Of a stretch of DNA of 64,000 bases, positions 17,581 to 25,786 are shown piece after piece. Source of the stretch: Nocardia aurea. GTDB taxonomy: Bacteria > Actinomycetota > Actinomycetes > Mycobacteriales > Mycobacteriaceae. The stretch lies in contig NZ_QCYJ01000084.1 of NCBI RefSeq assembly GCF_003123685.1, forward strand, positions 496,001-560,000, written 5' to 3'. A model generated the notes under the pieces. That model saw nothing but the letters and a program-made list of their open reading frames with translations, did no database searches and was not told the DNA's origin. A program made the position numbers and the translations under genes. Numbering within the stretch: the stretch's first letter is position 1; each line of letters starts with the position of its first letter.

Positions 17581-18934
17581 TCATGCTCCCCACGCTGCAT
17601 TCCTCCAGCTCGTCGACACCGGCCGCGGACACGAAGGCGGCGGTATCACCGAACCCCTGGGCGCACGCGCCGAGACCCATCGCCGTCGACGCCAGGTAGA
17701 TGGTCTGCATCAGGACGCCGACGTGCTTGAGGATGACGGCATAGGCGACCTGCTCGTAGGTCCACATGACCCGTCCGGAGCGGGCCGCCATGATGAGCAG
17801 CACCTGCGGATCGGCGCCCTCGGCCAACGTCGCGCGCGTCGACTTCAGCAACCGTGACACCGCGGGCGAATCCGCGTCGGCGACCGGCCGCAGCACATGG
17901 TCGAACGAGTCGTAGTGATACATGCCCGGCGCCAAGCCGGCGACATTGCGCACCACCGGGTACAGCTCGAGTTCGTAGACACCGCCACCGGAGGGGTAGG
18001 GCCGCGAGAGGAGTTCTTCGCCTTCGCCGACGGTCTGGCTGCCGCGGGTGCGTCCCGTGCGGTACAGCAGTTCGGCCAACTGCTCCACGGTGATCGGACG
18101 CGCGTCGTCGAATGCCCGCGTCGAGACCCGGTCCTCGAGGACGGCCGTCAGACTCGGATCCTGCTCGCGTCTGGCGGTCAGATCCGGCGTGGCCAGCGCG
18201 ACCGGCTCGCCGGGGTAGTTCGGCTTGCGCGCCGCGGGCTGCGGGAACTGGCCCTTACCCCATTTGGTCGGGCCGAAATGCTCCCAGGTGACGGTGCGTT
18301 CGCCGAGCGTGCTGCGACGGTGGAACCACAGATCGGGCGCGCTCCAGCTGCGGGTGCCGAACTCGCGGTCCTCGCTGGTCTCGTCCGGAACCATGAATCC
18401 GCACCAGTGCAGGTCTTCGGCGAATTGCGTCTTGACCGCGATCGGCACATTGGCGTCGGCCGCGCCCGGTCCGTCGAGCAGGGCGAGCAGTCGGGGGTCG
18501 TGGATCCGCAGATCGCACCAACCGCGCGGGTGCTCGAGGACGAAACCCTCCGAATCCCGGTGCAGTACCGCGAATTTGGACAGCGTCGCGGACCAGCGCG
18601 GCGGGGTCGTCGGGCGCGGGGCGGGCTGCCCGAACGGACGGATCGTGTAGAGGTCACGCCCGCCGTCACGGACGGTGACCGCGAGCCAGCCCGCGTCGGC
18701 GAGCCGATCCATCAGGCCCGCCACATCGGCGCCGTCCGCTCCGGCCGCCATCTCGGCGACGGTCGCGGGTCCCTTGTTGAGGGTTTTGAGCGCGTGGAGT
18801 TGTCCGCCCGCGAGGCCGGTCAGCTTCTCGTTGTGCGGTGGGTTCAGCAGTATCGCGCCCGCCGGTGTGGTCAGGCAGGTGACGCCGGTGCGCAGCGCGA
18901 ACCTGGTCTGGTCGGGATATGTGACGGCGGACAA
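17555..18934 (-). CDS. SagB/ThcOx-type FMN oxidase, candidate oxazoline-to-oxazole dehydrogenase
   Basis: A 459-residue nitroreductase-fold protein of the SagB/ThcOx family, which uses FMN to oxidise azolines to azoles. The N-terminal ~200 residues form the usual extra domain. The catalytic half starts near DPSLTAVLEDRVSTRAFDD and continues ITVEQLAELLYRTGR, PYPSGGGVYELELYPVV, GMYHYDSFDHVLRP, VLLIMAARSGRVMWTYEQ and HVGVLMQTIYLASTAMGLG, all typical. The start is a TTG at 18934 with GGAGG 8 nt upstream; no ATG or GTG fits. An iron box lies ~75 bp upstream. No precursor peptide or YcaO gene is nearby, so azole formation on the NRPS-made siderophore is the likely job: nocobactins carry an oxazole where mycobactins carry an oxazoline. 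That role is inference. Confidence 0.82.
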   Translation of the reverse strand: MSAVTYPDQTRFALRTGVTCLTTPAGAILLNPPHNEKLTGLAGGQLHALKTLNKGPATVAEMAAGADGADVAGLMDRLADAGWLAVTVRDGGRDLYTIRPFGQPAPRPTTPPRWSATLSKFAVLHRDSEGFVLEHPRGWCDLRIHDPRLLALLDGPGAADANVPIAVKTQFAEDLHWCGFMVPDETSEDREFGTRSWSAPDLWFHRRSTLGERTVTWEHFGPTKWGKGQFPQPAARKPNYPGEPVALATPDLTARREQDPSLTAVLEDRVSTRAFDDARPITVEQLAELLYRTGRTRGSQTVGEGEELLSRPYPSGGGVYELELYPVVRNVAGLAPGMYHYDSFDHVLRPVADADSPAVSRLLKSTRATLAEGADPQVLLIMAARSGRVMWTYEQVAYAVILKHVGVLMQTIYLASTAMGLGACAQGFGDTAAFVSAAGVDELEECSVGSMIIGSPAPR

Positions 18935-19007
18935 GCCGCTTACCTCCGCTGGTCGAGCCGATCTGGGCGAGACGGCCCCGGTCTCGGCGCGGAGCCGACA
19001 GGGCAAG

Positions 19008-19026
19008 TCAGCCAAGCCTAACCTAT
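19008..19026 (-). promoter_or_regulatory. IdeR/DtxR-type iron box for the SagB-like oxidase
   Basis: On the minus strand ATAGGTTAGGCTTGGCTGA matches the IdeR consensus at 14 of 19 positions, with the first half-site nearly perfect. It lies in the divergent gap between the oxidase (start 18934) and the exporter (start 19139), nearer the oxidase. Confidence 0.68.
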
Positions 19027-19030
19027 TCAA

Positions 19031-19048
19031 CCCCTTCCGCTGAAGGGG
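19031..19048. repeat. 7-bp hairpin in the divergent promoter region
   Basis: CCCCTTC-CGCT-GAAGGGG is a perfect 7-bp stem with a 4-nt loop. It sits between the iron box and the exporter promoter, upstream of both divergent genes, so it is not a terminator for either; it may insulate the two promoters or be an operator. Confidence 0.4.
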
Positions 19049-19078
19049 TGGGCCGGGTCCGGGTGACGGGATCGCGAC

Positions 19079-19111
19079 TTGATCGTTACATACGCTAACT
19101 ATATAGTTTGC
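19079..19111 (+). promoter_or_regulatory. exporter promoter with overlapping palindromic operator
   Basis: A -35-like TTGATC (19079-19084) and a -10-like TATAGT (19103-19108) are separated by 18 bp. The -10 overlaps the perfect 12-bp palindrome AACTATATAGTT (19097-19108), which extends with one mismatch to an 18-bp imperfect palindrome. Such a site over the -10 is typical of a TetR- or MarR-family repressor operator. No regulator gene is adjacent, so the cognate protein is unknown. Confidence 0.5.
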
Positions 19112-19138
19112 TGAGGTAAATATCTCCGAAGGGCTGCC

Positions 19139-20920
19139 GTGACCGATCAATCCGTCGATCTCGACCAGGGCGATGTCCGGACCATCCGGCGCCGACTTCG
19201 CTACGACCGGGACCATCCCCGCTACACATGGATCGTGCTGACCAACACCACCCTCGGGGTGTTGCTCACCGCCATCAACTCGTCCATCCTGCTGATCTCG
19301 CTGCCCGCCATCTTCCGCGGAATCGGCCTGAATCCGCTGGACGCGGGCAATGTCGGTTATCTGCTGTGGATGCTGATGGGATATCTGCTCGCCACCGCGG
19401 TCCTCGTCGTCATGTTCGGGCGGCTCGGCGATATCTACGGCAGGGTGCGGATCTACAACCTCGGCTTCACGGTATTCGCCATCTGCGCCGTCGCGCTGTC
19501 CTTCGATCCGTGGCACGGCGGGGCCGGGGCGATGTGGATCATCGTCTGGCGCGTGGTGCAGGGTGTCGGCGGCGCCATGCTGATGGCGAACTCCTCCGCG
19601 ATCCTGACCGACGCCTTCCCGGCCCATCAGCGCGGTACCGCACTGGGAATCAATATGGTCGCCGCGGTGGCCGGATCGTTCCTCGGCCTGCTCATCGGCG
19701 GTGTGCTCTCGGAATGGGATTGGCGCGCGGTGTTCTGGGTGAGCGTCCCGATCGGCATCATCGGCGCGGTGTGGTCGTATCGCTCACTGCACGAAGTGGG
19801 CGTGCGCACCTCGGGCAGGCTGGACTGGGCGGGCACCATCACCTTCGGTCTCGGCCTCACCGCACTGCTCACCGGCATCACCTACGGAATCCAGCCGCAC
19901 GGCGGCCACGCCACCGGCTGGACCAGTCCCTTCGTCCTCGGCTCCGTCCTCGGCGGGCTCGCCCTGCTCGTCGCGTTCTGCGTGGTGGAGAAACGCGTCG
20001 CGCAACCCATGTTCGACCTCGCGCTGTTTCGCAACCGCGCGTTCGGACTCGGAAATTTCGCGAATCTGATGGCCTCCATCGGCCGCGGCGGCATGCAGTT
20101 CATGCTGATCATCTGGTTGCAGGGCATCTGGTTGCCGCTGCACGGCTACGACTTCGAGAAGACTCCGCTGTGGGCGGGTATCTACCTACTGCCGCTGACC
20201 GTGGGATTCCTGGCCGCCGGGCCGGTATCGGGCTGGCTCTCCGATCGCTACGGAGCGCGCCTGCTCACCACCGGCGGGGCGCTGCTCACCGGCCTCACCT
20301 TCATCCTGATGCTCGTCATCCCCGTCGATTTCGACTACCGGGTCTTCGCGCTGATCATCCTGCTCAACGGCATCGGCAGCGGACTGTTCTTCTCGCCCAA
20401 CACCGCCGCCATCATGTCGAGCGTGCCCGCCTCGCAGCGCGGGGCCGCGTCGGGAATGCGCGGCACCCTGTTCAACGGCGGCAACGCCCTGTCCATGGGA
20501 ATCTTCTTCTCCCTCATGGTCGTCGGCCTCGCGGCCACCCTGCCCTCGGCCCTCGACGCGGGCCTGCGCGCCCAGGGCGTCTCGGCCGGAGCGGCCTCCG
20601 AACTGGCGGGGATGCCGCCGGTGGCGAGTATGTTCGCGGCCTTCCTCGGGTTCAACCCGATCGAGGAGCTACTCGGCCCCTCGGGCGAATTGAGCAAACC
20701 CGGCGTGAACGCCGACGTGCTGACCGGTCAGGAATTCTTCCCGAACCTGCTCACCGGGCCGTTCCACTCCGGACTGGTCGTGGTCTTCATCGCGGCCGCG
20801 GTCATGATGCTGCTGGCGGCCTTCGCCTCCTGGTTCGCGGGTAACGACCGCGCGCGCGACGAGGACGAGGAACTCGCCGAAGCGGACCGGATCGTCCCGG
20901 TCACGGTAGCGGCCCGCTGA
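19139..20920 (+). CDS. MFS exporter, DHA2 (14-TM) family, candidate siderophore efflux pump
   Basis: A 593-residue drug:H+ antiporter-type permease with about 14 hydrophobic helices. Visible family motifs include GYLLATAVLVVMFGRLGDIYGRVR (motif A region after helix 2) and WRVVQGVGGAMLMANSSAILTDAFP (motif C region), plus the second-half GWLSDRYGARLLTTGG. An insertion of about 60 residues lies between the last helices (near GFNPIEELLGPSGE). The GTG at 19139 has GAAGGG about 5 nt upstream. It is divergent from the SagB-like oxidase and shares an intergenic region holding an iron box and a palindromic operator. Export of the siderophore or a precursor is a reasonable inference from the neighbourhood; substrate cannot be told from sequence. 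Confidence 0.85.
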   Translation: MTDQSVDLDQGDVRTIRRRLRYDRDHPRYTWIVLTNTTLGVLLTAINSSILLISLPAIFRGIGLNPLDAGNVGYLLWMLMGYLLATAVLVVMFGRLGDIYGRVRIYNLGFTVFAICAVALSFDPWHGGAGAMWIIVWRVVQGVGGAMLMANSSAILTDAFPAHQRGTALGINMVAAVAGSFLGLLIGGVLSEWDWRAVFWVSVPIGIIGAVWSYRSLHEVGVRTSGRLDWAGTITFGLGLTALLTGITYGIQPHGGHATGWTSPFVLGSVLGGLALLVAFCVVEKRVAQPMFDLALFRNRAFGLGNFANLMASIGRGGMQFMLIIWLQGIWLPLHGYDFEKTPLWAGIYLLPLTVGFLAAGPVSGWLSDRYGARLLTTGGALLTGLTFILMLVIPVDFDYRVFALIILLNGIGSGLFFSPNTAAIMSSVPASQRGAASGMRGTLFNGGNALSMGIFFSLMVVGLAATLPSALDAGLRAQGVSAGAASELAGMPPVASMFAAFLGFNPIEELLGPSGELSKPGVNADVLTGQEFFPNLLTGPFHSGLVVVFIAAAVMMLLAAFASWFAGNDRARDEDEELAEADRIVPVTVAAR

Positions 20921-20935
20921 GCGGAACTCCCGCCC

Positions 20936-20962
20936 CCGGCGGCACGCGTCGCGTGCCGCCGG
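20936..20962. terminator. bidirectional hairpin terminator
   Basis: A perfect 12-bp inverted repeat (CCGGCGGCACGC with GCGTGCCGCCGG) and 3-nt loop fills the 49-bp gap between the exporter stop (20920) and the convergent peptidase stop (20970). Confidence 0.75.
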
Positions 20963-20969
20963 ACGCGAC

Positions 20970-23018
20970 TCACAACGCGACGCGCTGATCCGCGGGCAGG
21001 AACAGCTTGTCGGCTTCGAGCACCCCGAACGTGGTGTAGAACTCGGCGATGTTGCGGACCACCTGATTGCACCGGAACTCGTTGGGGGAGTGGGTGTCCT
21101 GCAACAACTGGATGGTGTATTCGTCGGTCTGCTTCTCCCGCCACGCCCTGGCGTGGGCGAGGAACATCTCGCGGTAGTTCGGCTCGACGCCCTCGCGCCG
21201 CGCGGCGATCCGGTACGCGGCCAGCGCGATCTGCAATCCGCGCAGGTCGGCCAGGTTCTCGCCGACCGTGAGAGCCCCGTCGACGTGGTAGGTGGCCGGA
21301 TCGAGCCCCTCCGGGGTCAGCGCGTTGTACTGGCCGATGATCTGTTCGGTCTTGGCCTCGAACGCGCGCAGATCCTCCGGGGTCCACCAGTCGCGCCGAT
21401 TGCCGTCACCGTCGTATTTGGCACCCTGATCGTCGAAGCCGTGACCGATCTCGTGGCCGATCGTCGCACCGACCGCGCCGAAATTGACCGCGGTGGTGGC
21501 GTCCTTGTCGAAGAACGGCGGTTGCAGGTAGGCGGCGGGAAAGACGATCTCGTTGTTGGTCGGGGAGTAGTAGGCGTTCACCGTCTGCGGCGACATCGAC
21601 CATTCCGCCTTGTCGACCGGAGTGCCGAGCCGGTCGAAGGCCCGCTTCGACTCGAAGATATTGACCGCGCGCAGTGATTCGACCAGTTTGCCCGGCGTGA
21701 TGACCAGCTTGGAGTAGTCGTCCCACTTGTCCGTGTAGCCGATCTTCACGTTCATCTTGTCGAGCTTGGCGATCGACGCGTCGCGGGTGGGCTGCGACAT
21801 CCACGAGGAATTGGTGAAATTGTCCTTGTAGGCGGCCATCAGGTCGGCCACCATCGCCTTGGCCCGTTCCTTCGCCGCGGGCGGGAAATGCTTGGCGACA
21901 TACAGTTTGCCGAGCTGGTCGCCGAGATTGTCGTCGACGACGCCGACCGCCGACTTCCACAGTTCCGGGCGCTCCTCCAGCCCGCTGAGCACCCGGCCCA
22001 CGAAATCGAATCGGGCGTCGGAGATGGCCTTGGGCAGGAAACGCGCGAACGACGCGGTCGTCTGTAGTTTCAGGTACTCACGCCACTGCGCGATATCGAC
22101 TTCGGTCCACAACTGTCCCGCCGCGGTGACATACGACGGCTGCCCGACGACCAGACGCTCGAACAGCGCCCGCGGCCGGTCGGTATTGCCCGCCATCCAC
22201 GGTTCCCAGTCGAATTGCGGCGCGAGCGCGACCAATTCGGCCCAGCTCATCGGGTTGTAGGTGGCATCGGTGTTGCGCAGCCGGACATTGTCCCAGTGCG
22301 CCGCCGCCATCCTGGTCTCCAGCGCGACCACCCGCTGGGCCATACCCACGGGATCGGGGAAGCCCGCGCCCGCCGCCATCTTCTCCAGGTAGGTCTTGTA
22401 GCCCGCGAGCTGGGTGGCGAATTCGGGCTTGCGGTAGTACTGCTCACCGAGGCCGAGTCCGGATTGGCCGATGGTCGGGATATAGGCCGTCGAATTCTTC
22501 CGATCGATCCCGATGCCGATCCCGATCAGCCCGCCGATCGGCAGTTGTGCCATCACCTTGGCCAGATCGGCCTTGGTGGCCGCGCCGTCGATGGCGGCGT
22601 ACAGATCGGCCAGCGGCGTCATGCCCAGCCGTTCGATCTCGTCGGTGTCCAACCTGGCGTCGTAGAGATCGCGGATCTGCTGTTCCGGGGTACCCGACTT
22701 CGGATTCTCGATGCCCTCGATGATCGCGCGCAGCTGATCGAGGGTCCGATCGTTCGCCTCGGTGATCGCGCCGACGGTGGATTTGTCCGGCGGCAACCGG
22801 TAGTCGCGCAGCCAGGTCCCGTTGACGTGCCGGTACAGATCGTCCTGCGGCCGGATCGCGTTGTCGGCCCCGCCCATGTCCACACCGGTCAGCCGTACCT
22901 GCTGGTTGTCCGAATCGGTCGAACAAGAAGCCAGGAAGGCGGCGGCGGGCGCGGCGACACCGAGCGCGACCAGGAAGGTGCGGCGATCCAGTTGGACCGG
23001 ACGACCGGATGATGTCAC
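20970..23018 (-). CDS. M13 (neprilysin-type) zinc metallopeptidase lipoprotein
   Basis: A 682-residue M13 endopeptidase, similar in size to mycobacterial Zmp1. The zinc site is intact: HEIGH (His522, Glu523, His526), and the third ligand in ENLADLRG (Glu587), 65 residues on as expected. N-AYYSPTNNEIVFPAAYLQPPFF and the C-terminal CNQVVRNIAEFYTTFGV are further M13 signatures. Unlike cytosolic-looking Zmp1 it begins with a twin-arginine-like and lipobox signal (DRRTFLVALGV ... FLASC), so it should be exported and lipid-anchored. GTG 23018 is chosen because GAGAGGA sits 5 nt upstream; an ATG at 23051 has none. It is divergent from rplN, with which it shares a 361-bp region. Substrate unknown. 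Confidence 0.9.
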   Translation of the reverse strand: MTSSGRPVQLDRRTFLVALGVAAPAAAFLASCSTDSDNQQVRLTGVDMGGADNAIRPQDDLYRHVNGTWLRDYRLPPDKSTVGAITEANDRTLDQLRAIIEGIENPKSGTPEQQIRDLYDARLDTDEIERLGMTPLADLYAAIDGAATKADLAKVMAQLPIGGLIGIGIGIDRKNSTAYIPTIGQSGLGLGEQYYRKPEFATQLAGYKTYLEKMAAGAGFPDPVGMAQRVVALETRMAAAHWDNVRLRNTDATYNPMSWAELVALAPQFDWEPWMAGNTDRPRALFERLVVGQPSYVTAAGQLWTEVDIAQWREYLKLQTTASFARFLPKAISDARFDFVGRVLSGLEERPELWKSAVGVVDDNLGDQLGKLYVAKHFPPAAKERAKAMVADLMAAYKDNFTNSSWMSQPTRDASIAKLDKMNVKIGYTDKWDDYSKLVITPGKLVESLRAVNIFESKRAFDRLGTPVDKAEWSMSPQTVNAYYSPTNNEIVFPAAYLQPPFFDKDATTAVNFGAVGATIGHEIGHGFDDQGAKYDGDGNRRDWWTPEDLRAFEAKTEQIIGQYNALTPEGLDPATYHVDGALTVGENLADLRGLQIALAAYRIAARREGVEPNYREMFLAHARAWREKQTDEYTIQLLQDTHSPNEFRCNQVVRNIAEFYTTFGVLEADKLFLPADQRVAL

Positions 23019-23170
23019 GAGAATCCTCTCCCCGATGCGGCGACGCCGCACGCGTTACGAAATGGCAGCCGGTATTCGGACCGAGGCTACCGGGGTGACG
23101 GGTGGCGGGCGCGAATTCACAGCGCCGCCTCAGTTCGCGGCCCCCGACAGACCCCTGACCGACCCCGATT

Positions 23171-23199
23171 TTGGCCGGACCTGGGGCTTCGCCTATGCT
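23171..23199 (+). promoter_or_regulatory. putative promoter of the rplN operon with ~170-nt leader
   Basis: TTGGCC (23171-23176) and TATGCT (23194-23199) are spaced 17 bp, a good sigma-70-like pair. Transcription would start near 23206 and leave a ~170-nt 5' leader. The leader contains a 6-bp hairpin TCCGAG-TTTCCA-CTCGGA (23260-23277) that could be a control or attenuation element. The rest of the 361-bp gap between the peptidase and rplN holds nothing else I can name. Confidence 0.45.
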
Positions 23200-23379
23200 T
23201 GACCGGTTGCCTGCGGGAGCTGTACCCGCGATCCGGCCGTGAACCCCCAGTGGTCGGCGTCCGAGTTTCCACTCGGATCCGATGAAACCGCTGGTAGGCG
23301 CGCGTTCGGGTGGTGACATGACCATGCCCGTCGGGTCGGCAATCCGGCGTGCTTATACGTCCAGGTCAAGGAGGCTGAA

Positions 23380-23748
23380 GTGATTCAGCAGGAGTCGCGG
23401 CTGCGCGTCGCCGACAACACGGGAGCGAAGGAAATCCTTTGCATCCGCGTTCTCGGTGGTTCGTCGCGCCGCTATGCCGGAATCGGCGACATCATCGTCG
23501 CCACTGTCAAGGACGCCATCCCCGGTGGCAACGTCAAGCGGGGTGACGTCGTCAAGGCCGTCATCGTGCGCACCGTCAAGGAGCGCCGCCGTCCGGACGG
23601 TTCCTACATCAAGTTCGACGAGAACGCGGCCGTGCTGATCAAGCCGGACAACGATCCTCGCGGCACCCGCATCTTCGGCCCGGTCGGGCGCGAACTGCGC
23701 GACAAGAAGTTCATGAAGATCGTCTCGCTGGCTCCGGAGGTGCTCTGA
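23380..23748 (+). CDS. rplN: 50S ribosomal protein L14
   Basis: A 122-residue L14 of normal length. [19 protein letters not shown] at the start, [15 protein letters not shown] in the middle and [25 protein letters not shown] at the end are diagnostic. The GTG start at 23380 follows AAGGAGG (23368-23374). First gene of a four-gene ribosomal block; separation of rplN from the S10-side genes resembles mycobacteria. L14 binds 23S rRNA near the factor-binding face and helps form a subunit bridge. Confidence 0.98.
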   Translation: MIQQESRLRVADNTGAKEILCIRVLGGSSRRYAGIGDIIVATVKDAIPGGNVKRGDVVKAVIVRTVKERRRPDGSYIKFDENAAVLIKPDNDPRGTRIFGPVGRELRDKKFMKIVSLAPEVL

Positions 23749-23749
23749 C

Positions 23750-24067
23750 ATGAAGGTGCACAAGGGTGACACCGTTCTCGTCATCGCGGGCAAGGACAAG
23801 GGCGCCAAGGGCAAGGTCATCCAGGCCTACCCGGCGAACAACAAGGTCCTCGTCGAAGGCGTGAACCGGATCAAGAAGCACGTCGCGGATTCGGCCAACC
23901 AGCGCGGCGCCTCCTCGGGCGGCATCGTGACCCAGGAAGCTCCGATCCACGTGTCCAACGTGATGATCGTCGACTCGGACGGCAACCCGACTCGCGTCGG
24001 CTACCGCACCGACGAGGAGAGCGGCAAGCGCGTCCGGATCTCCCGTAAGAACGGGAAGGACATCTGA
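23750..24067 (+). CDS. rplX: 50S ribosomal protein L24
   Basis: A 105-residue L24. The KOW motif region is clear at the start ([22 protein letters not shown]), followed by [15 protein letters not shown] and a C-terminal [15 protein letters not shown]. The ATG is one base after the rplN stop, so translation is coupled. L24 is an early 50S assembly protein binding 23S rRNA domain I. Confidence 0.98.
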   Translation: MKVHKGDTVLVIAGKDKGAKGKVIQAYPANNKVLVEGVNRIKKHVADSANQRGASSGGIVTQEAPIHVSNVMIVDSDGNPTRVGYRTDEESGKRVRISRKNGKDI

Positions 24068-24068
24068 T

Positions 24069-24632
24069 ATGACCACCTCCGAGAAAGTCCAGCCCCGGCT
24101 CAAGGCGCGCTACCGCGCCGAGATCAAGGACGCGCTGAACGGCGAGTTCAACTACGCCAACGTCATGCAGATCCCCGGCGTGGTCAAGGTCGTCGTGAAC
24201 ATGGGTGTCGGCGACGCCGCCCGTGACGCGAAGCTGATCAACGGCGCCGTCAAGGATCTCGAGCTGATCACCGGCCAGAAGCCGGAAATCCGCAAGGCGA
24301 CCAAGTCCATCGCGCAGTTCAAGCTGCGTGAGGGAATGCCCATCGGCGCGAAGGTCACCCTGCGTGGCGATCGCATGTGGGAGTTCCTGGACCGCCTGGT
24401 CTCCATCGCGCTGCCCCGTATCCGCGACTTCCGCGGCCTGTCGCCGAAGCAGTTCGACGGCAACGGCAACTACACGTTCGGCCTGAGCGAGCAGTCGATG
24501 TTCCACGAGATCGACGTGGACTCCATCGACCGTCCGCGCGGTATGGACATCACCGTGGTCACCACCGCGACCAATAACGAAGAAGGCCGTGCCCTGCTCA
24601 AGCACCTCGGCTTCCCGTTCAAGGAGAACTGA
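24069..24632 (+). CDS. rplE: 50S ribosomal protein L5
   Basis: A 187-residue L5 with [19 protein letters not shown], the signature [42 protein letters not shown] (quoted in parts across residues ~70-95) and [19 protein letters not shown]. It starts one base after the rplX stop. L5 binds 5S rRNA and contacts P-site tRNA. Confidence 0.98.
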   Translation: MTTSEKVQPRLKARYRAEIKDALNGEFNYANVMQIPGVVKVVVNMGVGDAARDAKLINGAVKDLELITGQKPEIRKATKSIAQFKLREGMPIGAKVTLRGDRMWEFLDRLVSIALPRIRDFRGLSPKQFDGNGNYTFGLSEQSMFHEIDVDSIDRPRGMDITVVTTATNNEEGRALLKHLGFPFKEN

Positions 24633-24636
24633 GCAC

Positions 24637-24822
24637 ATGGCTAAGAAAGCACTGGTCAACAAGGCCAACGCCAAGCCGAAGTTCGCGGTCCGCGGCTACA
24701 CCCGCTGCCAGCGCTGCGGTCGCCCGCACGCGGTCTTCCGCAAGTTCGGCCTCTGCCGCATCTGCCTGCGCGAAATGGCGCACCGCGGCGAGCTCCCCGG
24801 CGTGCACAAGAGCTCCTGGTGA
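24637..24822 (+). CDS. rpsN: 30S ribosomal protein S14, zinc-binding type Z
   Basis: A 61-residue short S14. Four cysteines at 24, 27, 40 and 43 (CQRC and CRIC) form the zinc site of the type Z (C+) form, as distinct from the ~100-residue zinc-free form. The ATG at 24637 follows AAGGAG in the end of rplE. It is the last gene of the block; a strong hairpin follows and rpsH, which normally comes next, is absent. Confidence 0.97.
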   Translation: MAKKALVNKANAKPKFAVRGYTRCQRCGRPHAVFRKFGLCRICLREMAHRGELPGVHKSSW

Positions 24823-24859
24823 GCCCGCGCCCGTAATGGGCGCACCCAACTGAACACAG

Positions 24860-24896
24860 CGTCTGAGCACGGACTCGCCGAGTCCGTGCTCAGACG
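24860..24896 (+). terminator. strong hairpin after rpsN
   Basis: A perfect 17-bp stem (24860-24876 with 24880-24896) and 3-nt loop lies 38 bp after the rpsN stop. There is no T-run, but stem length and GC content make it a convincing terminator. It shows that the ribosomal operon ends here. Confidence 0.85.
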
Positions 24897-25315
24897 CGTT
24901 CCTATCCGATCACTCAGAATTCGAGGTCCGACCAGGCGTATCGATCGGGAAGGGGTATTCGGCCCGGATCGCGTCGGAATCCTCTGGCCTCCACTTTCCG
25001 ATCAACAGGCGGATTAGATCGGGTGGACTTTTCCGGCAACCTTCCTTGGGTGTCGAGAAATCCGGCGTCACGAAATCGGACTTTCCTGACCTCCAGATCA
25101 GGTTGGTGAATTCCTGATGTTCGGCCAGGCCACCCCCTGCCTGGCGACCGGCCCGTCCCGTGAATCGATCGGGTGGGCGATCTCGTCGGTAGCTGTTCCA
25201 CCCGCTGCCAGCGACTTCCCAGCGCGGACTCGGCCTACCTCGAGGTCGGGGGACGAAGGTCGATGGTGCGGGTCGAACACGACCACGCGACCGGATGACA
25301 CAAGGAGCAATCGAT
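24897..25315. other. 419-bp stretch without a convincing gene
   Basis: Reading both strands I find only short frames of poor composition, the longest a 95-codon minus-strand frame (24914-25201) that is Arg/Pro-rich with no recognisable motif. The right end must hold the promoter of the small secreted protein, whose AAGGAG is at 25302-25307. Confidence 0.5.
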
Positions 25316-25555
25316 ATGCGGGTGCTGAAGACGAAGGTGGCGAAGGCGACGATGGTCGGGGGAGTCGCGCTGGCCGCTCTCGGGCTCGGCGCGGGTGTCG
25401 CGAGCGCGGATCCGGGACATGACGATCGCGGCCGCGGAGCGGTGCCCGAACAGCAGCGTCAGGAGCCGCAGCGTCAGGAGCCGCAGCAACAGCGTCAGCA
25501 GCAGCCGTCGCCGCACGGCTTCTGGATCTTCGGCCAGTGGATTCCGCTGCCGTAG
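25316..25555 (+). CDS. small secreted Gln/Pro-rich protein
   Basis: A 79-residue protein. Residues 1-31 are a classic Sec signal peptide (MRVLKTKVAKATMVGGVALAALGL ... ASA) with cleavage expected before DPGHDD. The mature part is ~48 residues: a short acidic start, a repetitive Q/R/E/P run (QRQEPQRQEPQQQRQQQ), and a distinct hydrophobic end HGFWIFGQWIPLP. AAGGAG sits 8 nt before the ATG. I do not recognise a function; a signal peptide, a low-complexity spacer and an aromatic tail would fit a cell-wall-associated peptide. It stands alone, with no operon partner. Confidence 0.75.
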   Translation: MRVLKTKVAKATMVGGVALAALGLGAGVASADPGHDDRGRGAVPEQQRQEPQRQEPQQQRQQQPSPHGFWIFGQWIPLP

Positions 25556-25786
25556 CCGCGGATCGCCGAGTTCGCGCCACCGGGGGCGTTTTTCGGGGCG
25601 CTGCGAGTTACTGTTGGCGGGGCAGAGGGAAGGGGTAGTCGGCGGAAGGGCCCGGCCTGGCCGGCCATTCTCGCCGCGGCCCGACAGGACACCGTCAGGC
25701 GCGGCCGAGAATGTCCGCGTGGACCGGGCCCGCCCGCTACCACTCTCGCACGACAGTCCTCTTCCACGCGCCCACGAGGGCACCGA

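Noticed and set aside
17555..18934. RiPP (thiazole/oxazole peptide) cluster suggested by the SagB-like gene
   Set aside because: No YcaO cyclodehydratase, no precursor peptide and no dedicated protease or ABC exporter is nearby; the iron box ties it to the siderophore locus.
24914..25201. 95-codon minus-strand frame after the ribosomal block
   Set aside because: Arg/Pro-rich, no ribosome site, no recognisable family; more likely non-coding.
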